From positions 1 through 16,891 of the forward strand of contig JAQWAN010000014.1 of NCBI GenBank assembly GCA_028707655.1: 16,891 bases of DNA. The letters are read 5' to 3'. The stretch is from Bacteroidaceae bacterium. GTDB lineage: Bacteria > Bacteroidota > Bacteroidia > Bacteroidales > Bacteroidaceae. Under the pieces are notes generated by a model that was given only the letters and a program-made list of their open reading frames with translations, made no database searches and was not told the origin of the DNA. Within the stretch, counting starts at the first letter, position 1. The number at the start of each line of letters is the position of its first letter. The translations under genes were made by a program, and so were the position numbers. This document shows, in pieces, positions 1 to 8,361 of this stretch.

Positions 1-88
1 CTGTAACACGGTCTGGGTACAATATTAATATTAACCCTAAGACCAAAGCAGTAATGCCTCTCAAAAAATAAGAGCTTAAATTTTTCAT
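1..88 (-). CDS. HdeD/DUF308-like membrane protein, N-terminus only
   Basis: Partial gene whose 3' part lies left of the window. Reading the minus strand from ATG at 88 gives 29 residues, beginning MKNLSSYFLRGITALVLG and continuing with a hydrophobic stretch (LILILYP) and then DRVT. A short polar start followed by RGI-A-L-LG and a membrane segment ending in YP/FP is typical of the first helix of HdeD/DUF308 multi-spanning inner-membrane proteins, whose function in Bacteroidetes is unclear. An exact -7 box (TATATTTG, 115 to 108) sits 19 nt upstream of this ATG, which supports the start and strand. The family call rests on one helix and is tentative; that a membrane protein starts here is more secure. 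Confidence 0.55.
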   Translation of the reverse strand, partial: MKNLSSYFLRGITALVLGLILILYPDRVT

Positions 89-107
89 ATTCCATTTATT
101 TTATAAA

Positions 108-115
108 CAAATATA
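108..115 (-). promoter_or_regulatory. -7 promoter box for the partial HdeD-like gene
   Basis: Reads TATATTTG on the minus strand, an exact match to the Bacteroidetes -7 consensus TAnnTTTG, ending 19 nt before the ATG at 88. No clear TTTG -33 box lies 19-21 nt upstream. Confidence 0.5.
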
Positions 116-301
116 CACTAAATAACAGATTCCCATATATAATACCCAATAAATAAACTAAGAAAGGCTAAAACGATGGAGACAATAGGTAAATTAGAAA
201 AACTGAAAAATTCATATAAATGTAACAAAAGGAATGATAAATAACCATTTTAACACAAAGTATTCCTATTTATAAACTACTTAAGTGTAATAAACTTTCT
301 T
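116..301. other. AT-rich intergenic region between divergent genes
   Basis: Gap between the minus-strand HdeD-like gene and plus-strand ansA. It is very AT-rich. I see no gene, tRNA, convincing hairpin or repeat in it; the only signals are the promoter boxes at its two ends. Confidence 0.5.
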
Positions 302-336
302 TTTGATATTTAGCCAGAAAAAAAATCTTATATTTG
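302..336 (+). promoter_or_regulatory. promoter of ansA
   Basis: Exact -7 box TATATTTG at 329-336, with a candidate TTTG -33 box at 302-305. The spacing is 23 nt, slightly longer than the usual 19-21. The predicted transcript start is about 340-343, so the leader to the ATG at 361 is about 20 nt. A TTG codon at 334 that would extend the reading frame lies inside this box and cannot be the start if the promoter is real. Confidence 0.55.
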
Positions 337-360
337 CCCCAACTAAAAGCATACTTGTAT

Positions 361-1404
361 ATGATTCACAGTAACTCTCCATCCGTATTACTTATCTATA
401 CGGGAGGAACTATCGGTATGATAGAGAATCCTGAAACAGGAGCTCTGGAAAGCTTTAACTTTGACCAGTTGCGCAAACACGTGCCCGAGTTAAAACGTTT
501 TGATTATCGTATCTCTACCTATCAGTTTGACCCACCACTCGATTCATCAGATATGGAGCCCTCATCTTGGGCTAAGATTGTAAAGATCATCGACTATAAC
601 TACGACTATTTTGATGGTTTTGTGATTCTTCATGGCACCGATACCATGGCTTACACTGCATCTGCACTAAGCTTCATGCTAGAGAATTTAGGCAAACCAG
701 TTATCTTAACTGGCAGTCAGCTACCCATTGGTCAGCTACGTACCGATGGTAAAGAAAACCTGATTACCTCAATAGAGATAGCAGCAAGCAAAAACCCCGA
801 TGGTACGCCTGTTGTACCAGAAGTATGCATCTTCTTTGAGAACAATCTGATGCGTGGCAACCGCACCACAAAGATTAATGCAGAAAATTTCAATGCCTTT
901 CGCTCGTATAACTATCCCACATTAGCACATGCAGGCATCCATATCAACTATGAATACCAAGCCATCCACAAGGTAGATACAACAAAAAAGTTTAAGCCAC
1001 ACTTTCTCATGGATACACATGTGGTTGTTTTTACCCTTTTTCCCGGTATCCAGCAAGAGATGGTAGATGCTATTTTACATTTACCCGATCTCAAAGCGGT
1101 AGTAATGAAGACCTATGGTTCAGGTAATGCGCCACAACAGGAATGGTTTTTAGCCCTACTAAAAGATGCCACAGACCGTGGTATCATTATTGTAAACGTA
1201 AGTCAATGTTCAGTTGGTGCCGTAGAGATGAACCGTTATGAAACAGGAATTCACCTTTTAGAAGCCGGTGTTATCAGTGGTTACGATTGTACCGTAGAGT
1301 CGGCCCTAACAAAACTCATGTTTCTGTTAGGACATAAATGTTGTTACAAGCGCATACGGCAACTTATCAATTGTTCCTTAGTTGGAGAAATCACGAAACG
1401 ATAA
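361..1404 (+). CDS. ansA: L-asparaginase, type I (cytoplasmic)
   Basis: Hydrolyses L-asparagine to L-aspartate and ammonia in the cytoplasm. The start is taken at ATG 361 because the upstream TTG (334) lies in the -7 box; this gives 347 residues, close to the roughly 338 of E. coli AnsA. The N-terminal motif YTGGTIG places the nucleophile at Thr14. The second signature HGTDTMAYTAS supplies the second catalytic Thr and the Asp (about Thr93-Asp94). The later RTTKIN segment carries the lysine of the Thr-Lys-Asp triad. There is no signal peptide, which argues against the periplasmic type II enzyme. It converges on ldhA with only 3 nt between the stop codons, so neither gene has its own intergenic terminator. 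A role in asparagine catabolism is well supported by motifs; substrate preference (Asn versus Gln) is not visible. Confidence 0.92.
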   Translation: MIHSNSPSVLLIYTGGTIGMIENPETGALESFNFDQLRKHVPELKRFDYRISTYQFDPPLDSSDMEPSSWAKIVKIIDYNYDYFDGFVILHGTDTMAYTASALSFMLENLGKPVILTGSQLPIGQLRTDGKENLITSIEIAASKNPDGTPVVPEVCIFFENNLMRGNRTTKINAENFNAFRSYNYPTLAHAGIHINYEYQAIHKVDTTKKFKPHFLMDTHVVVFTLFPGIQQEMVDAILHLPDLKAVVMKTYGSGNAPQQEWFLALLKDATDRGIIIVNVSQCSVGAVEMNRYETGIHLLEAGVISGYDCTVESALTKLMFLLGHKCCYKRIRQLINCSLVGEITKR

Positions 1405-1407
1405 CAA

Positions 1408-2406
1408 CTACTTCACCTCATTCACTAGTTCTTTACCGGCAATAAAATCGCTTACATTCATCAAGGTTGTTTGCGAAATGTTTTCCATTGCTTCTTTGGT
1501 AAAGAAGGCCTGATGTGAGGTAACAATCACATTATTAAAGGAGAGTAAACGAGCCAATGTATCATCATCGATAATTCGGTCCGATTGGTCGTGAAAGAAA
1601 TAGCCAGCTTCCTCTTCATAAACATCCAATCCAGCTGCACTAATCTTTTTATTTTTTAGTCCATCAATTAAATCATTGGTATTTATCAGCTGTCCTCTAC
1701 TTGTGTTAATGAGCATTACCCCCTCCTTCATCTTACCAATAGCCGCTTTATCAATCATATAATGCGTCTTCTCCGTTAAGGGACAATGTAAGGTGATAAT
1801 ATCAGAAGCAGCATATAACTCATCCAAAGAGAGATATTGAATCCCAAACGCAGCAGCAAATTGTTCATCCGGATATAAATCGTAAGCTAACACGCGCATA
1901 CCAAATCCTAAGAAAATATGAATGGCCACTTTTGCTATTTTACCCGTTCCAATCACACCAATGGTTTTGCCATGCATATCAAATCCCATCAATCCATTTA
2001 GGGAGAAATTACCATCACGCGTACGCCAATTAGCACGTGGAATATGTCTGTTCAGCCCCATAATCAAGGCAACTGTATGTTCTGCCACCGCATAGGGAGA
2101 ATAAGCAGGCACACGTACAACTGTTATACCATATTTCTTAGCCGCCTTTATATCCACATTATTATAACCCGCACAACGCATAGCTAAAAGTTGCACTCCA
2201 TTCAGTGCCATCTGTTCAAGAACCTCTGCCGTTAACTCATCGTTCACAAAGGCGCAAACCACCTGTGCCTCTTTGGTTAGCATCACATTGTTCATACTCA
2301 ACTGTCCCTTAAAAAACTTTAGGTCGAACGAGAAAGATTCATTTTGAGCAGTAAACGACTGTTTATCGTATGGATTGGTATCAAAGAAAGCTATTCTTGT
2401 TTTCAT
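1408..2406 (-). CDS. ldhA: D-lactate dehydrogenase (fermentative, NAD-dependent)
   Basis: Reduces pyruvate to D-lactate with NADH, regenerating NAD+ in fermentation. The 332-residue protein belongs to the D-isomer 2-hydroxyacid dehydrogenase family and follows E. coli LdhA closely along its length: RCAGYNNVD and VVRVPAYSPYAVAEH in the substrate domain, then the Rossmann motif VIGTGKIAKVA. The catalytic Arg is in NTSRGQLI, the Glu in DVYEEEAG and the His in SHQAFFTKEA. The LdhA-type NFSLNGLMGF segment is present, separating it from phosphoglycerate or hydroxypyruvate dehydrogenases. ATG at 2406 gives the usual family N-terminus (KTRIAFFDTNPYD). I could not find an exact -7 box in the 95-nt gap upstream, so its promoter is undefined. 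It converges on ansA. Confidence 0.93.
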   Translation of the reverse strand: MKTRIAFFDTNPYDKQSFTAQNESFSFDLKFFKGQLSMNNVMLTKEAQVVCAFVNDELTAEVLEQMALNGVQLLAMRCAGYNNVDIKAAKKYGITVVRVPAYSPYAVAEHTVALIMGLNRHIPRANWRTRDGNFSLNGLMGFDMHGKTIGVIGTGKIAKVAIHIFLGFGMRVLAYDLYPDEQFAAAFGIQYLSLDELYAASDIITLHCPLTEKTHYMIDKAAIGKMKEGVMLINTSRGQLINTNDLIDGLKNKKISAAGLDVYEEEAGYFFHDQSDRIIDDDTLARLLSFNNVIVTSHQAFFTKEAMENISQTTLMNVSDFIAGKELVNEVK

Positions 2407-2501
2407 TTTCTATGTTTTTAAAGGTCCTGAACTCCTAATTCTCTATATGTACGAATTTAGTTAGAAAAAATGAGACCTCAAAAAATAAAGCCATAAACAA
2501 C

Positions 2502-4658
2502 TTAAAATAATTGTGCATCTTTCGATACCCCACTTGTACACTCTATTATGTCGATAATAGCCGCACCATATTTAGAGAACGACACCTTTCCAAATCCAGG
2601 CATGGCTAATAGTTCCGATTGGCTCATTGGTTTATGATTAGAGATAGCAATCAGCGTTTGCTGTTTCATCACACAGTAAGAGGGCTTATTCATTTTCTTC
2701 GCTCGCTCCTGTCGCCATCTCTTTAGCGCCTCATAGAGCTCCCTATCTTTAATATCGGTAGACACCTCTACCTTAGTGATTGTTTTTTTCATCGCTCTAT
2801 CGTTTTGCACCTCCGCTTCAATAGCCGCCTTCGATTTTCTTTTTAGATAAGCCATCACACTAAAGCCATCTCTACTGGTTTGCTGGAGCGTCTCCAATTT
2901 TACAGAGAGCAACTCTTTAAAATCGCCAAACTCTCTTTCAAAAAGTTTTTTGGTTACTTTATTATCAATCTCTACATGCGTTTTTTTGAGTAGTGTGTGC
3001 AAATAAGTGGTCAACTCCTTTTCGAAATAGGCCGCACCCTTTTTTACACGCTCCTGGAAATAATCATCATACTCCGGCTCCTCGGTAGCTTGAACTAGTT
3101 GTATCAATTGATTATGAAAAGCAGTAAACACCCTATTGTTTCTACTTTTGTACCCATCTATAGTGGCACGATAGCTTTTTGTAAGCTCGGGATAGGTAGT
3201 ATATAGGTGCTCCTCAAAAATACGACAAACGTAAGACACCTTATACAGCAATTCCTGCATACCAAACAATTCGAGCAACATCTCAAGATAATATCTCTTT
3301 TTCAACTCATTCAACTCCTCCTCCGATGGTTTATTCCTTTCAGAAGACAAAACAAATTGGTCTATTTCTCTATCACTGATAATGGAGTCGTTACCTAAAC
3401 GAGAGGTCAACACCATACCCTCTAATGTTTTACACCTACTCAAGGCCACATATACCTGTCCATGTGCAAAAGAGGCAGCAGCATCAATAATCGCTTTTTC
3501 AAAGGTCAGACCTTGACTCTTGTGAATTGTTATGGCCCAAGCTAAACGAATGGGATATTGCTGAAAGCTACCCTCTATTTCCTCCACAATCTCATTGGTC
3601 TGCTGATTTAAAGTGTATTTAGCATTGGTCCATTCCATCTTCTCCAACTGAAAAGGTTTATCTACCCCATCGCAAATAACAAAAATCTCTTTCGAGGTTA
3701 ACCCAGTAACACGCCCTAACTTACCATTATAAAATCTTTTTTCTACAGAAATATCATTTTTAAGAAACATAATCTGTGCCCCCACTTTAAGAGCTAAATT
3801 CTCCTCAGCGGGATACATACTAGCAGGGAAATTATTTTTTATGCTAGAGGCATAATGGTAGGCTTTTCCACCCAGCTCTTGCAGCTTTGCCTCATTAAAC
3901 TGTTGTGCTTGATAGTTATGAGTCACAAGACGGATATACCCCTCCTCTTCGCTCGGGTTAAACTGTGGAAAATAACGCTTATTTAGCTCACGGAGCACCT
4001 CTTTATCGGCACTATTGGTACGAATCTTATTGAGTACCGACAGGAATTTCTCATCCGATTGTCGATAAACTTTTTGGAGTTCAATAGTAAGAAAACGCAT
4101 CTTGTTATCCGTTTGGTTAGTTCTATTTTGCAACACATCGCTACCAAAGAAATAGAAAGAGGTATAATGACGAGACAATAGCTGTTGATCTTTTGGGGGT
4201 ACCACAGGCGGTAACTGCTGTAAATCGCCAATCATCAGCAATTGTACACCACCAAATGGCTTACTGTTTTTCCGTATCTTTCGCAGCACATCATCAATAG
4301 CATCCAACAAGTCGGCTCTAACCATGGAGATCTCATCAATCACCAATAAATCGAGCGAACGAATAATAGAGCGTTTCTCCTTACTAAATTGGTATTTCAT
4401 TTGCGCAGAGATACCCGCTTCGTTTGGTAAAAAGGGAGCAAAAGGCAATTGAAAAAAAGAATGAATAGTCACTCCCCCAGCATTAATAGCTGCTATACCT
4501 GTAGGAGCTAGCACCGCCATACGTTTAGGAGACCTTTTTTTCAATTCGCGTAAAAAAGTTGTTTTTCCGGTTCCAGCCTTACCCGTTAGAAACAAATGGA
4601 TACCCGTACTCTCAATGACCTCCCAAGCCATTTCTAATTCTTTGTTTATCGTATTCAT
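2502..4658 (-). CDS. PIF1/RecD-like SF1 DNA helicase with C-terminal HRDC domain
   Basis: Likely an ATP-driven 5'-3' DNA helicase acting in replication or repair. The start is placed at ATG 4658 (718 residues, MNTINKELEMAWEVI); an ATG at 4700 would add 14 residues with no family resemblance. Visible motifs in order: Walker A GKAGTGKTT (about 26-34), motif Ia LAPTGIAAINAGG, Walker B VIDEISM (about 106-112), motif III MIGDLQQLPP, motif V ITIHKSQGLTFEKA and motif VI YVALSRCKTLEGM, all diagnostic of the PIF1/RecD2 group. The last 70 or so residues form an HRDC-type helical domain (LYEALKRWRQERA then PMSQSELLAMPGFGKVSFSK), which binds nucleic acid in RecQ-like helicases. This fusion is common in Bacteroidetes; its cellular job is not established. 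It is transcribed alone from a TATCTTTG promoter. Confidence 0.88.
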   Translation of the reverse strand: MNTINKELEMAWEVIESTGIHLFLTGKAGTGKTTFLRELKKRSPKRMAVLAPTGIAAINAGGVTIHSFFQLPFAPFLPNEAGISAQMKYQFSKEKRSIIRSLDLLVIDEISMVRADLLDAIDDVLRKIRKNSKPFGGVQLLMIGDLQQLPPVVPPKDQQLLSRHYTSFYFFGSDVLQNRTNQTDNKMRFLTIELQKVYRQSDEKFLSVLNKIRTNSADKEVLRELNKRYFPQFNPSEEEGYIRLVTHNYQAQQFNEAKLQELGGKAYHYASSIKNNFPASMYPAEENLALKVGAQIMFLKNDISVEKRFYNGKLGRVTGLTSKEIFVICDGVDKPFQLEKMEWTNAKYTLNQQTNEIVEEIEGSFQQYPIRLAWAITIHKSQGLTFEKAIIDAAASFAHGQVYVALSRCKTLEGMVLTSRLGNDSIISDREIDQFVLSSERNKPSEEELNELKKRYYLEMLLELFGMQELLYKVSYVCRIFEEHLYTTYPELTKSYRATIDGYKSRNNRVFTAFHNQLIQLVQATEEPEYDDYFQERVKKGAAYFEKELTTYLHTLLKKTHVEIDNKVTKKLFEREFGDFKELLSVKLETLQQTSRDGFSVMAYLKRKSKAAIEAEVQNDRAMKKTITKVEVSTDIKDRELYEALKRWRQERAKKMNKPSYCVMKQQTLIAISNHKPMSQSELLAMPGFGKVSFSKYGAAIIDIIECTSGVSKDAQLF

Positions 4659-4735
4659 CTTACTATTCCAAGCTTCAACAACAGAAAACAGACAGAGCAT
4701 ACCCCACCCATTTTCTACTGCATTATTATTTTACA

Positions 4736-4743
4736 CAAAGATA
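4736..4743 (-). promoter_or_regulatory. -7 promoter box of the helicase gene
   Basis: TATCTTTG on the minus strand, an exact TAnnTTTG match. The predicted start near 4730 gives a leader of about 70 nt to the ATG at 4658, or 30 nt to the alternative ATG at 4700. The only -33 candidate, CTTG at 4764-4761, is 17 nt away and therefore short-spaced. Confidence 0.5.
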
Positions 4744-4834
4744 ATAAGAAAATATAGCCGCAAGGATAATCGCACATTAAATTAATGGCGCTGCAACCAC
4801 ATAAATGCTCGAACAGCTACACCCCTCTTTTGAG

Positions 4835-4871
4835 CTGCATAAAATTTACCGCTCCTTCTGCATAAAATTTA
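4835..4871. repeat. 14-bp direct repeat spanning the MFS stop codon
   Basis: CTGCATAAAATTTA occurs at 4835-4848 and again at 4858-4871, a 23-nt offset. One copy contains the last codons of the transporter gene and the other its stop codon. It looks like a small local duplication at the 3' end of the gene; no function is implied. Confidence 0.5.
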
Positions 4872-5850
4872 ATCTAAAAGCCGCCCAAAGAACATAGGCC
4901 AATGAAGCTAACAACACAAACAAACTAGTAAACTGATTGGAGAAATCGGCCACCACACCCATTATTACAGGGGTTAAAGCACCACCAGCCACACCCATTA
5001 TCATCAAAGAGGAGATAGCATCTGTATTTTCCTCGTCCGATTGTAGTGCCAAAGAGAAAACAATAGGAAATATGTTCGCGCAAAAAAGTCCAATAAAAAA
5101 GATACTGACAAAAATAACCTCCGCCAGACTAGTAGCCATAAAGAACCCTAAAGAAAGAATCGCTCCAAGCATAGAGTAGAAAAAGAACTGCTTTGCCGAT
5201 AGTTTTATCAATAAGAACACACCAAGAAAGGTGCCCACCGTACGTGCCAAGAAATAGACACTACAGGCCAGACCAGCCTCCTCTTTAGGCATAGCACAAC
5301 GTTCCAATAAATATTTAGGAACCGTAGTCATCAACCCCACTTCAAAACCCACAATAAGAAAAATAACCAAAAAAGCCATCAGCACCATAGTATGAGCTAA
5401 CAGCTTTAAAACAGGCCCTAAAGTAGAAGATATAGCCTTAATAAACTGTCCAAGGGTTAGCATACTAGTCACCCTATCTTTAGGCACCACATCCAACATC
5501 AAGGGGTTGAGCGATACCTGTAAAATGGTATTTCCAATACCCAATAAAGCAAAGGTGATAAGAATAGAAACAAAACTATAATTAACCAGAGGTATTAACA
5601 TGGCTAGTGAGGTAATCAAAGCACTCAAAAGAACGGTTTTCTTTCTACCTATTCTTTGCATCAATGCCCCTGTGGGAATAGAAAAGACCGCAAACCAAAG
5701 GAAGACGAGCATAGGTAACAGATTGGCGAGCGTATCGGTTAATTGAAAATCACCCTTTACATAACTCGTGGAAATTCCAACCACATCTACAAATCCCATA
5801 ACAAGGAAACTCAATAGGATAGGAATCAAGGAGGACAAATTCTTCTTCAT
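4846..5850 (-). CDS. MFS transporter, FucP-like, apparently lacking TM6 and the central loop
   Basis: Inner-membrane secondary transporter of the FucP-like (sugar:H+ symporter) branch of the major facilitator superfamily. The start is ATG 5850 (MKKNLSSLIPILLSFLVMGF, 334 residues); the upstream TTG at 5868 lies in a promoter-like box. Helices 1-4 and 7-12 are recognisable: the TM1 MGFVDVVGIS motif, the TM2-3 loop RIGRKK, a TM5 start (LTLGQFIKAISSTLGP), then directly TMVLMAFLVIFLIVGFEVG, which resembles TM7, and PKYLLERCAMPKEEAG before TM8. Relatives usually have 390-410 residues. About 60-70 residues (the rest of TM5, TM6 and the central loop) seem to be missing near 5395-5415 without breaking the frame. 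It may be non-functional or altered. The LacI gene upstream suggests sugar transport; the substrate is unknown. Confidence 0.8.
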   Translation of the reverse strand: MKKNLSSLIPILLSFLVMGFVDVVGISTSYVKGDFQLTDTLANLLPMLVFLWFAVFSIPTGALMQRIGRKKTVLLSALITSLAMLIPLVNYSFVSILITFALLGIGNTILQVSLNPLMLDVVPKDRVTSMLTLGQFIKAISSTLGPVLKLLAHTMVLMAFLVIFLIVGFEVGLMTTVPKYLLERCAMPKEEAGLACSVYFLARTVGTFLGVFLLIKLSAKQFFFYSMLGAILSLGFFMATSLAEVIFVSIFFIGLFCANIFPIVFSLALQSDEENTDAISSLMIMGVAGGALTPVIMGVVADFSNQFTSLFVLLASLAYVLWAAFRLNFMQKER

Positions 5851-5865
5851 AAAATTAAGACTTAA

Positions 5866-5873
5866 CAAAGGTT
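5866..5873 (-). promoter_or_regulatory. possible -7 box of the MFS gene
   Basis: Reads AACCTTTG on the minus strand, one mismatch from TAnnTTTG, 15 nt before the ATG at 5850. No good -33 box was found. Weak on its own, but well placed for the gene. Confidence 0.3.
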
Positions 5874-5970
5874 GTTTCTATTATTATAGCATTGCTCCAA
5901 CAGGTTAAAGCGGGTCACTCCCATTTCTTCTATCGCTTCAAGGAGCGCTTACAATGGCAGTAATATAGTG

Positions 5971-5990
5971 ACAGGTTAACCGGTTTAAAG
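5971..5990. promoter_or_regulatory. candidate LacI-family operator
   Basis: Two overlapping perfect 8-bp palindromes, GGTTAACC (5974-5981) and AACCGGTT (5978-5985), lie in the 211-nt gap between the LacI-type regulator and the MFS gene. LacI-family operators are AT-flanked imperfect palindromes with a central CG step, as here. It lies about 120 bp upstream of the MFS start, so it could control the transporter. Inference from position and symmetry only. Confidence 0.3.
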
Positions 5991-6061
5991 GATCGACGCA
6001 AATATAGACAATAATTTCCTATTTTATCAAAGATGGAGAAAAACAGTCTGTTTAGTCCCTG

Positions 6062-7066
6062 TTAAAGCGAGAGAATAGTAGGTTCAAACACCACCTGTTT
6101 TCCCTCCGCTGTTTCGTTGGTGATGGCATCCATTAAGATATGAACAGCCTCTGTACACATATTCTCTAACGGCATTTGGGCAACAAGCATACCAGGAGCT
6201 AATACATCTAAAGCCTCCGTCTGGTGGAAACAAGCCAATTGATAGTTTGATGTATAGGGTATCTTCTCTTGGATAAAATATTTAATAGCCGCAAAAGCCA
6301 AGTAATGTGTGGCAAAAAGGATGGCATCTACATCTGGTTGTTGCTGCAGAAAAGTAGCTAACTGAGCTGGCATTTCCTCGCGATAGGTCGCTCTATTAAC
6401 CGAAATCACCAATTTCTCCTCAACGGGAAGACCCGCCTGTTTCAATCCAGATGTATAGCCCTCCATACGATCTCGAATAGCGGTTAGATAGGTGTCAGAA
6501 ACCACCAAAGCAATCTTAGAGGCATGGTTTGCTACTAATTGGTTGACCAGTTTGGTAGCCGCCAATTGATTATTCAACACCACATAGTTTGTTTTACGCT
6601 CCTTAAAAAAACGATCAATCAATACAAAGGGCAAATCGAACGATTCTAAGGTAGAGACAACCGCTCCAGAACTATCTGTAGGAGCTATAATAATACCATC
6701 TACCTGTTTGGAGTGCAATACATGAATAAGCTCTAATTCCTTCTTTGCATTACCTTGCGAGCAACAGATGGTTAAAAAATAGTTCTTCTTTGAAATTTCT
6801 TGCTCTATATATTCTATCATTTGCGCATAAAAAGTATCGCTAATATAGGGCACAATAAGTCCTATGCTATGCGATTTACCTAACGACAGACTCCTAGCCA
6901 ATTGATTGGGTCTGTAATTAACTGCACTGGCATAATCGTTTACGCGTTTAATGGTATCAATATTAAACCCTTTACTTAGTCCTTGACCCGATAATATCCA
7001 GGAAACAGTGGTCTTGGATAAGTTTAGCTCCTCTGCAATACTTCTTAATGATATTTTTTTCTTCAT
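6062..7066 (-). CDS. LacI/GalR-family transcriptional regulator
   Basis: 334-residue DNA-binding regulator. The N-terminus carries the LacI helix-turn-helix (LRSIAEELNLSKTTVSWILSG, about residues 6-26) and the hinge-helix segment NYRPNQLARSLSLGKS that inserts in the operator minor groove. The periplasmic-binding-protein-like effector domain follows from about residue 65 (SIGLIVPYISDTFYAQMIEYIE; VDGIIIAPTDSS; LPFVLIDRFF). The effector is probably a sugar, but nothing in the sequence identifies it. It sits 112 nt downstream of tdh and upstream of the MFS gene on the same strand. No -7 box was found just upstream, so it may be read from the tdh promoter. The most likely target is the neighbouring transporter, with 5971-5990 as candidate operator. 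Confidence 0.9.
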   Translation of the reverse strand: MKKKISLRSIAEELNLSKTTVSWILSGQGLSKGFNIDTIKRVNDYASAVNYRPNQLARSLSLGKSHSIGLIVPYISDTFYAQMIEYIEQEISKKNYFLTICCSQGNAKKELELIHVLHSKQVDGIIIAPTDSSGAVVSTLESFDLPFVLIDRFFKERKTNYVVLNNQLAATKLVNQLVANHASKIALVVSDTYLTAIRDRMEGYTSGLKQAGLPVEEKLVISVNRATYREEMPAQLATFLQQQPDVDAILFATHYLAFAAIKYFIQEKIPYTSNYQLACFHQTEALDVLAPGMLVAQMPLENMCTEAVHILMDAITNETAEGKQVVFEPTILSL

Positions 7067-7178
7067 ACAAGCAATTAATTAACAACCCAACACGCCTATA
7101 AAATGTATCTTTCCATCCAGAGAGAAGGATACAACAGGCAAGAACACGAAGTGGTTTTATGGTATAGGAGAGCAGTAA

Positions 7179-8129
7179 CTACAGCTTTTCTGCTAATTTC
7201 TCTAACATATCTTTACTCATGCGTTGCAAATCATAGTGTGGCTCCCAATCCCATTCTTGACGGGCAGAGCTGTCATCTAAGAAATCGGGCCAACTATCTG
7301 CAATCGATTGCTTCAAGGTCTCCACTTGATAACTCATCTTAAAATCAGGCTTTAACGCCTTAATTGTGCCATAAATCTCCTCTGGGTCGAAACTCATAGA
7401 AGCTATATTAAAAGCATTACGATGTATCAAACGGGTAGGATCGGCTTCCATCAGAGAGATAGCAGCATGCAGTGCATCGGGCATATACATCATATCCATC
7501 TTGGTGCCAGCAGCAATAGGACAGGTAAAATCTTCCCCTCTAACAGCCGAATAATAGATCTCTACGGCATAATCGGTGGTTCCACCACCTGGAGGTGTAG
7601 TATAACTAATAATACCAGGAAAACGAACCGCTCTGGTATCTACGCCATATTTGCGAAAATAGTAATCGCTCAATAACTCGCCCGACACTTTTGTAATGCC
7701 ATACATGGTCTGTGGACGTTGAATGGTATCTTGTGGCGTTAACTGTGCAGGGGTTTCTGGTCCGAATGAGCCAATAGAACTTGGGGTAAAAACAGCACAA
7801 CCATTTTCACGCGCAACTTCTAGCACATTCCATAAACCATCTATGCCTATATGCCAAGCTAAACGTGGCTTCGATTCTGCTACTACAGATAGTAGGGCAG
7901 CCAAATTATAAATGGTATCAATCTTATATTTCTGCACCACCCTAGCTAAGGCCACGGGGTCTGTTATATCCGCTAATTCCATTGGACCACTATCTCGCAA
8001 TACACCTTTGGGTTCCGCACCATTAATATAACCAGCTACTACATTATTTCCACCATATCGGTGACGTAGTTCCATAGTGAGTTCAGAACCAATCTGGCCT
8101 GAAGCCCCAATCACGAAAATTTGCTTCAT
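7179..8129 (-). CDS. tdh: L-threonine 3-dehydrogenase, NAD-epimerase-like (extended SDR) type
   Basis: Oxidises L-threonine to 2-amino-3-ketobutyrate with NAD+. At 316 residues it belongs to the extended short-chain dehydrogenase family related to UDP-galactose 4-epimerase, the type found in Flavobacterium and animals, not the zinc alcohol-dehydrogenase type of E. coli. Visible features: Rossmann glycine motif GASGQIG (8-14), NLAALLSVVAE, catalytic Ser in TPSSIGSFGP (117-118), YxxxK pair Tyr143-Lys147 in MYGITK, and the family-specific segments RFPGIISYTTPPGGGTTDYAVEIYY and KMDMMYMPDAL. Its partner enzyme gene kbl is divergent 232 nt away, which confirms the pathway. It has its own strong promoter (8215-8247). 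The unrelated LacI gene follows 112 nt downstream on the same strand. Confidence 0.93.
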   Translation of the reverse strand: MKQIFVIGASGQIGSELTMELRHRYGGNNVVAGYINGAEPKGVLRDSGPMELADITDPVALARVVQKYKIDTIYNLAALLSVVAESKPRLAWHIGIDGLWNVLEVARENGCAVFTPSSIGSFGPETPAQLTPQDTIQRPQTMYGITKVSGELLSDYYFRKYGVDTRAVRFPGIISYTTPPGGGTTDYAVEIYYSAVRGEDFTCPIAAGTKMDMMYMPDALHAAISLMEADPTRLIHRNAFNIASMSFDPEEIYGTIKALKPDFKMSYQVETLKQSIADSWPDFLDDSSARQEWDWEPHYDLQRMSKDMLEKLAEKL

Positions 8130-8214
8130 TTTATTACTTCTTAATTCTAGTTATTTTCTTATCGGCTATTAACGCATGCTTTAGATAAAGACCTATACCG
8201 CATGTAAAGCACCA

Positions 8215-8247
8215 CAAAGATAGAGGGTTTTTTTTGATAGCACCAAA
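8215..8247 (-). promoter_or_regulatory. tdh promoter (-33 TTTG, -7 TATCTTTG)
   Basis: On the minus strand TTTG (8247-8244), 21 nt, then TATCTTTG (8222-8215): both boxes match the Bacteroidetes consensus at proper spacing. The transcript should start near 8209, leaving a leader of about 80 nt. It is the best-formed minus-strand promoter in the window and shares its -7 octamer and spacing with the CRISPR repeat. Confidence 0.75.
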
Positions 8248-8361
8248 ATAATCAGAAAAAGAGTAGGACTATTTGCTATAAAATGATGAACTTTGTAGTA
8301 GTGAATTAATAACATACCCTTCAGTCAATAAACTACAATATAAATCTAAAAGTAAACGGTT

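Noticed and set aside
226..281. AGGAAT/ATTCCT inverted repeat upstream of ansA
   Set aside because: A 6-bp match separated by roughly 30 nt of AT-rich DNA is expected by chance.
7067..7090. Sequence resembling an anti-repeat (AGCAATT, 5 nt, ACAAC) that could mark a tracrRNA
   Set aside because: Similarity is interrupted by several extra bases, no promoter or terminator accompanies it, and it lies 9 kb from the array beside the LacI start codon.
7103..7911. Plus-strand open frames opposite the 5' end of lacI and within tdh
   Set aside because: They are shadows of a clearly coding minus-strand gene with intact catalytic motifs.
8288..8295. GAACTTTG as the kbl -7 box
   Set aside because: It has one mismatch and no -33 element at proper spacing; mentioned with kbl but too weak to list as a feature.
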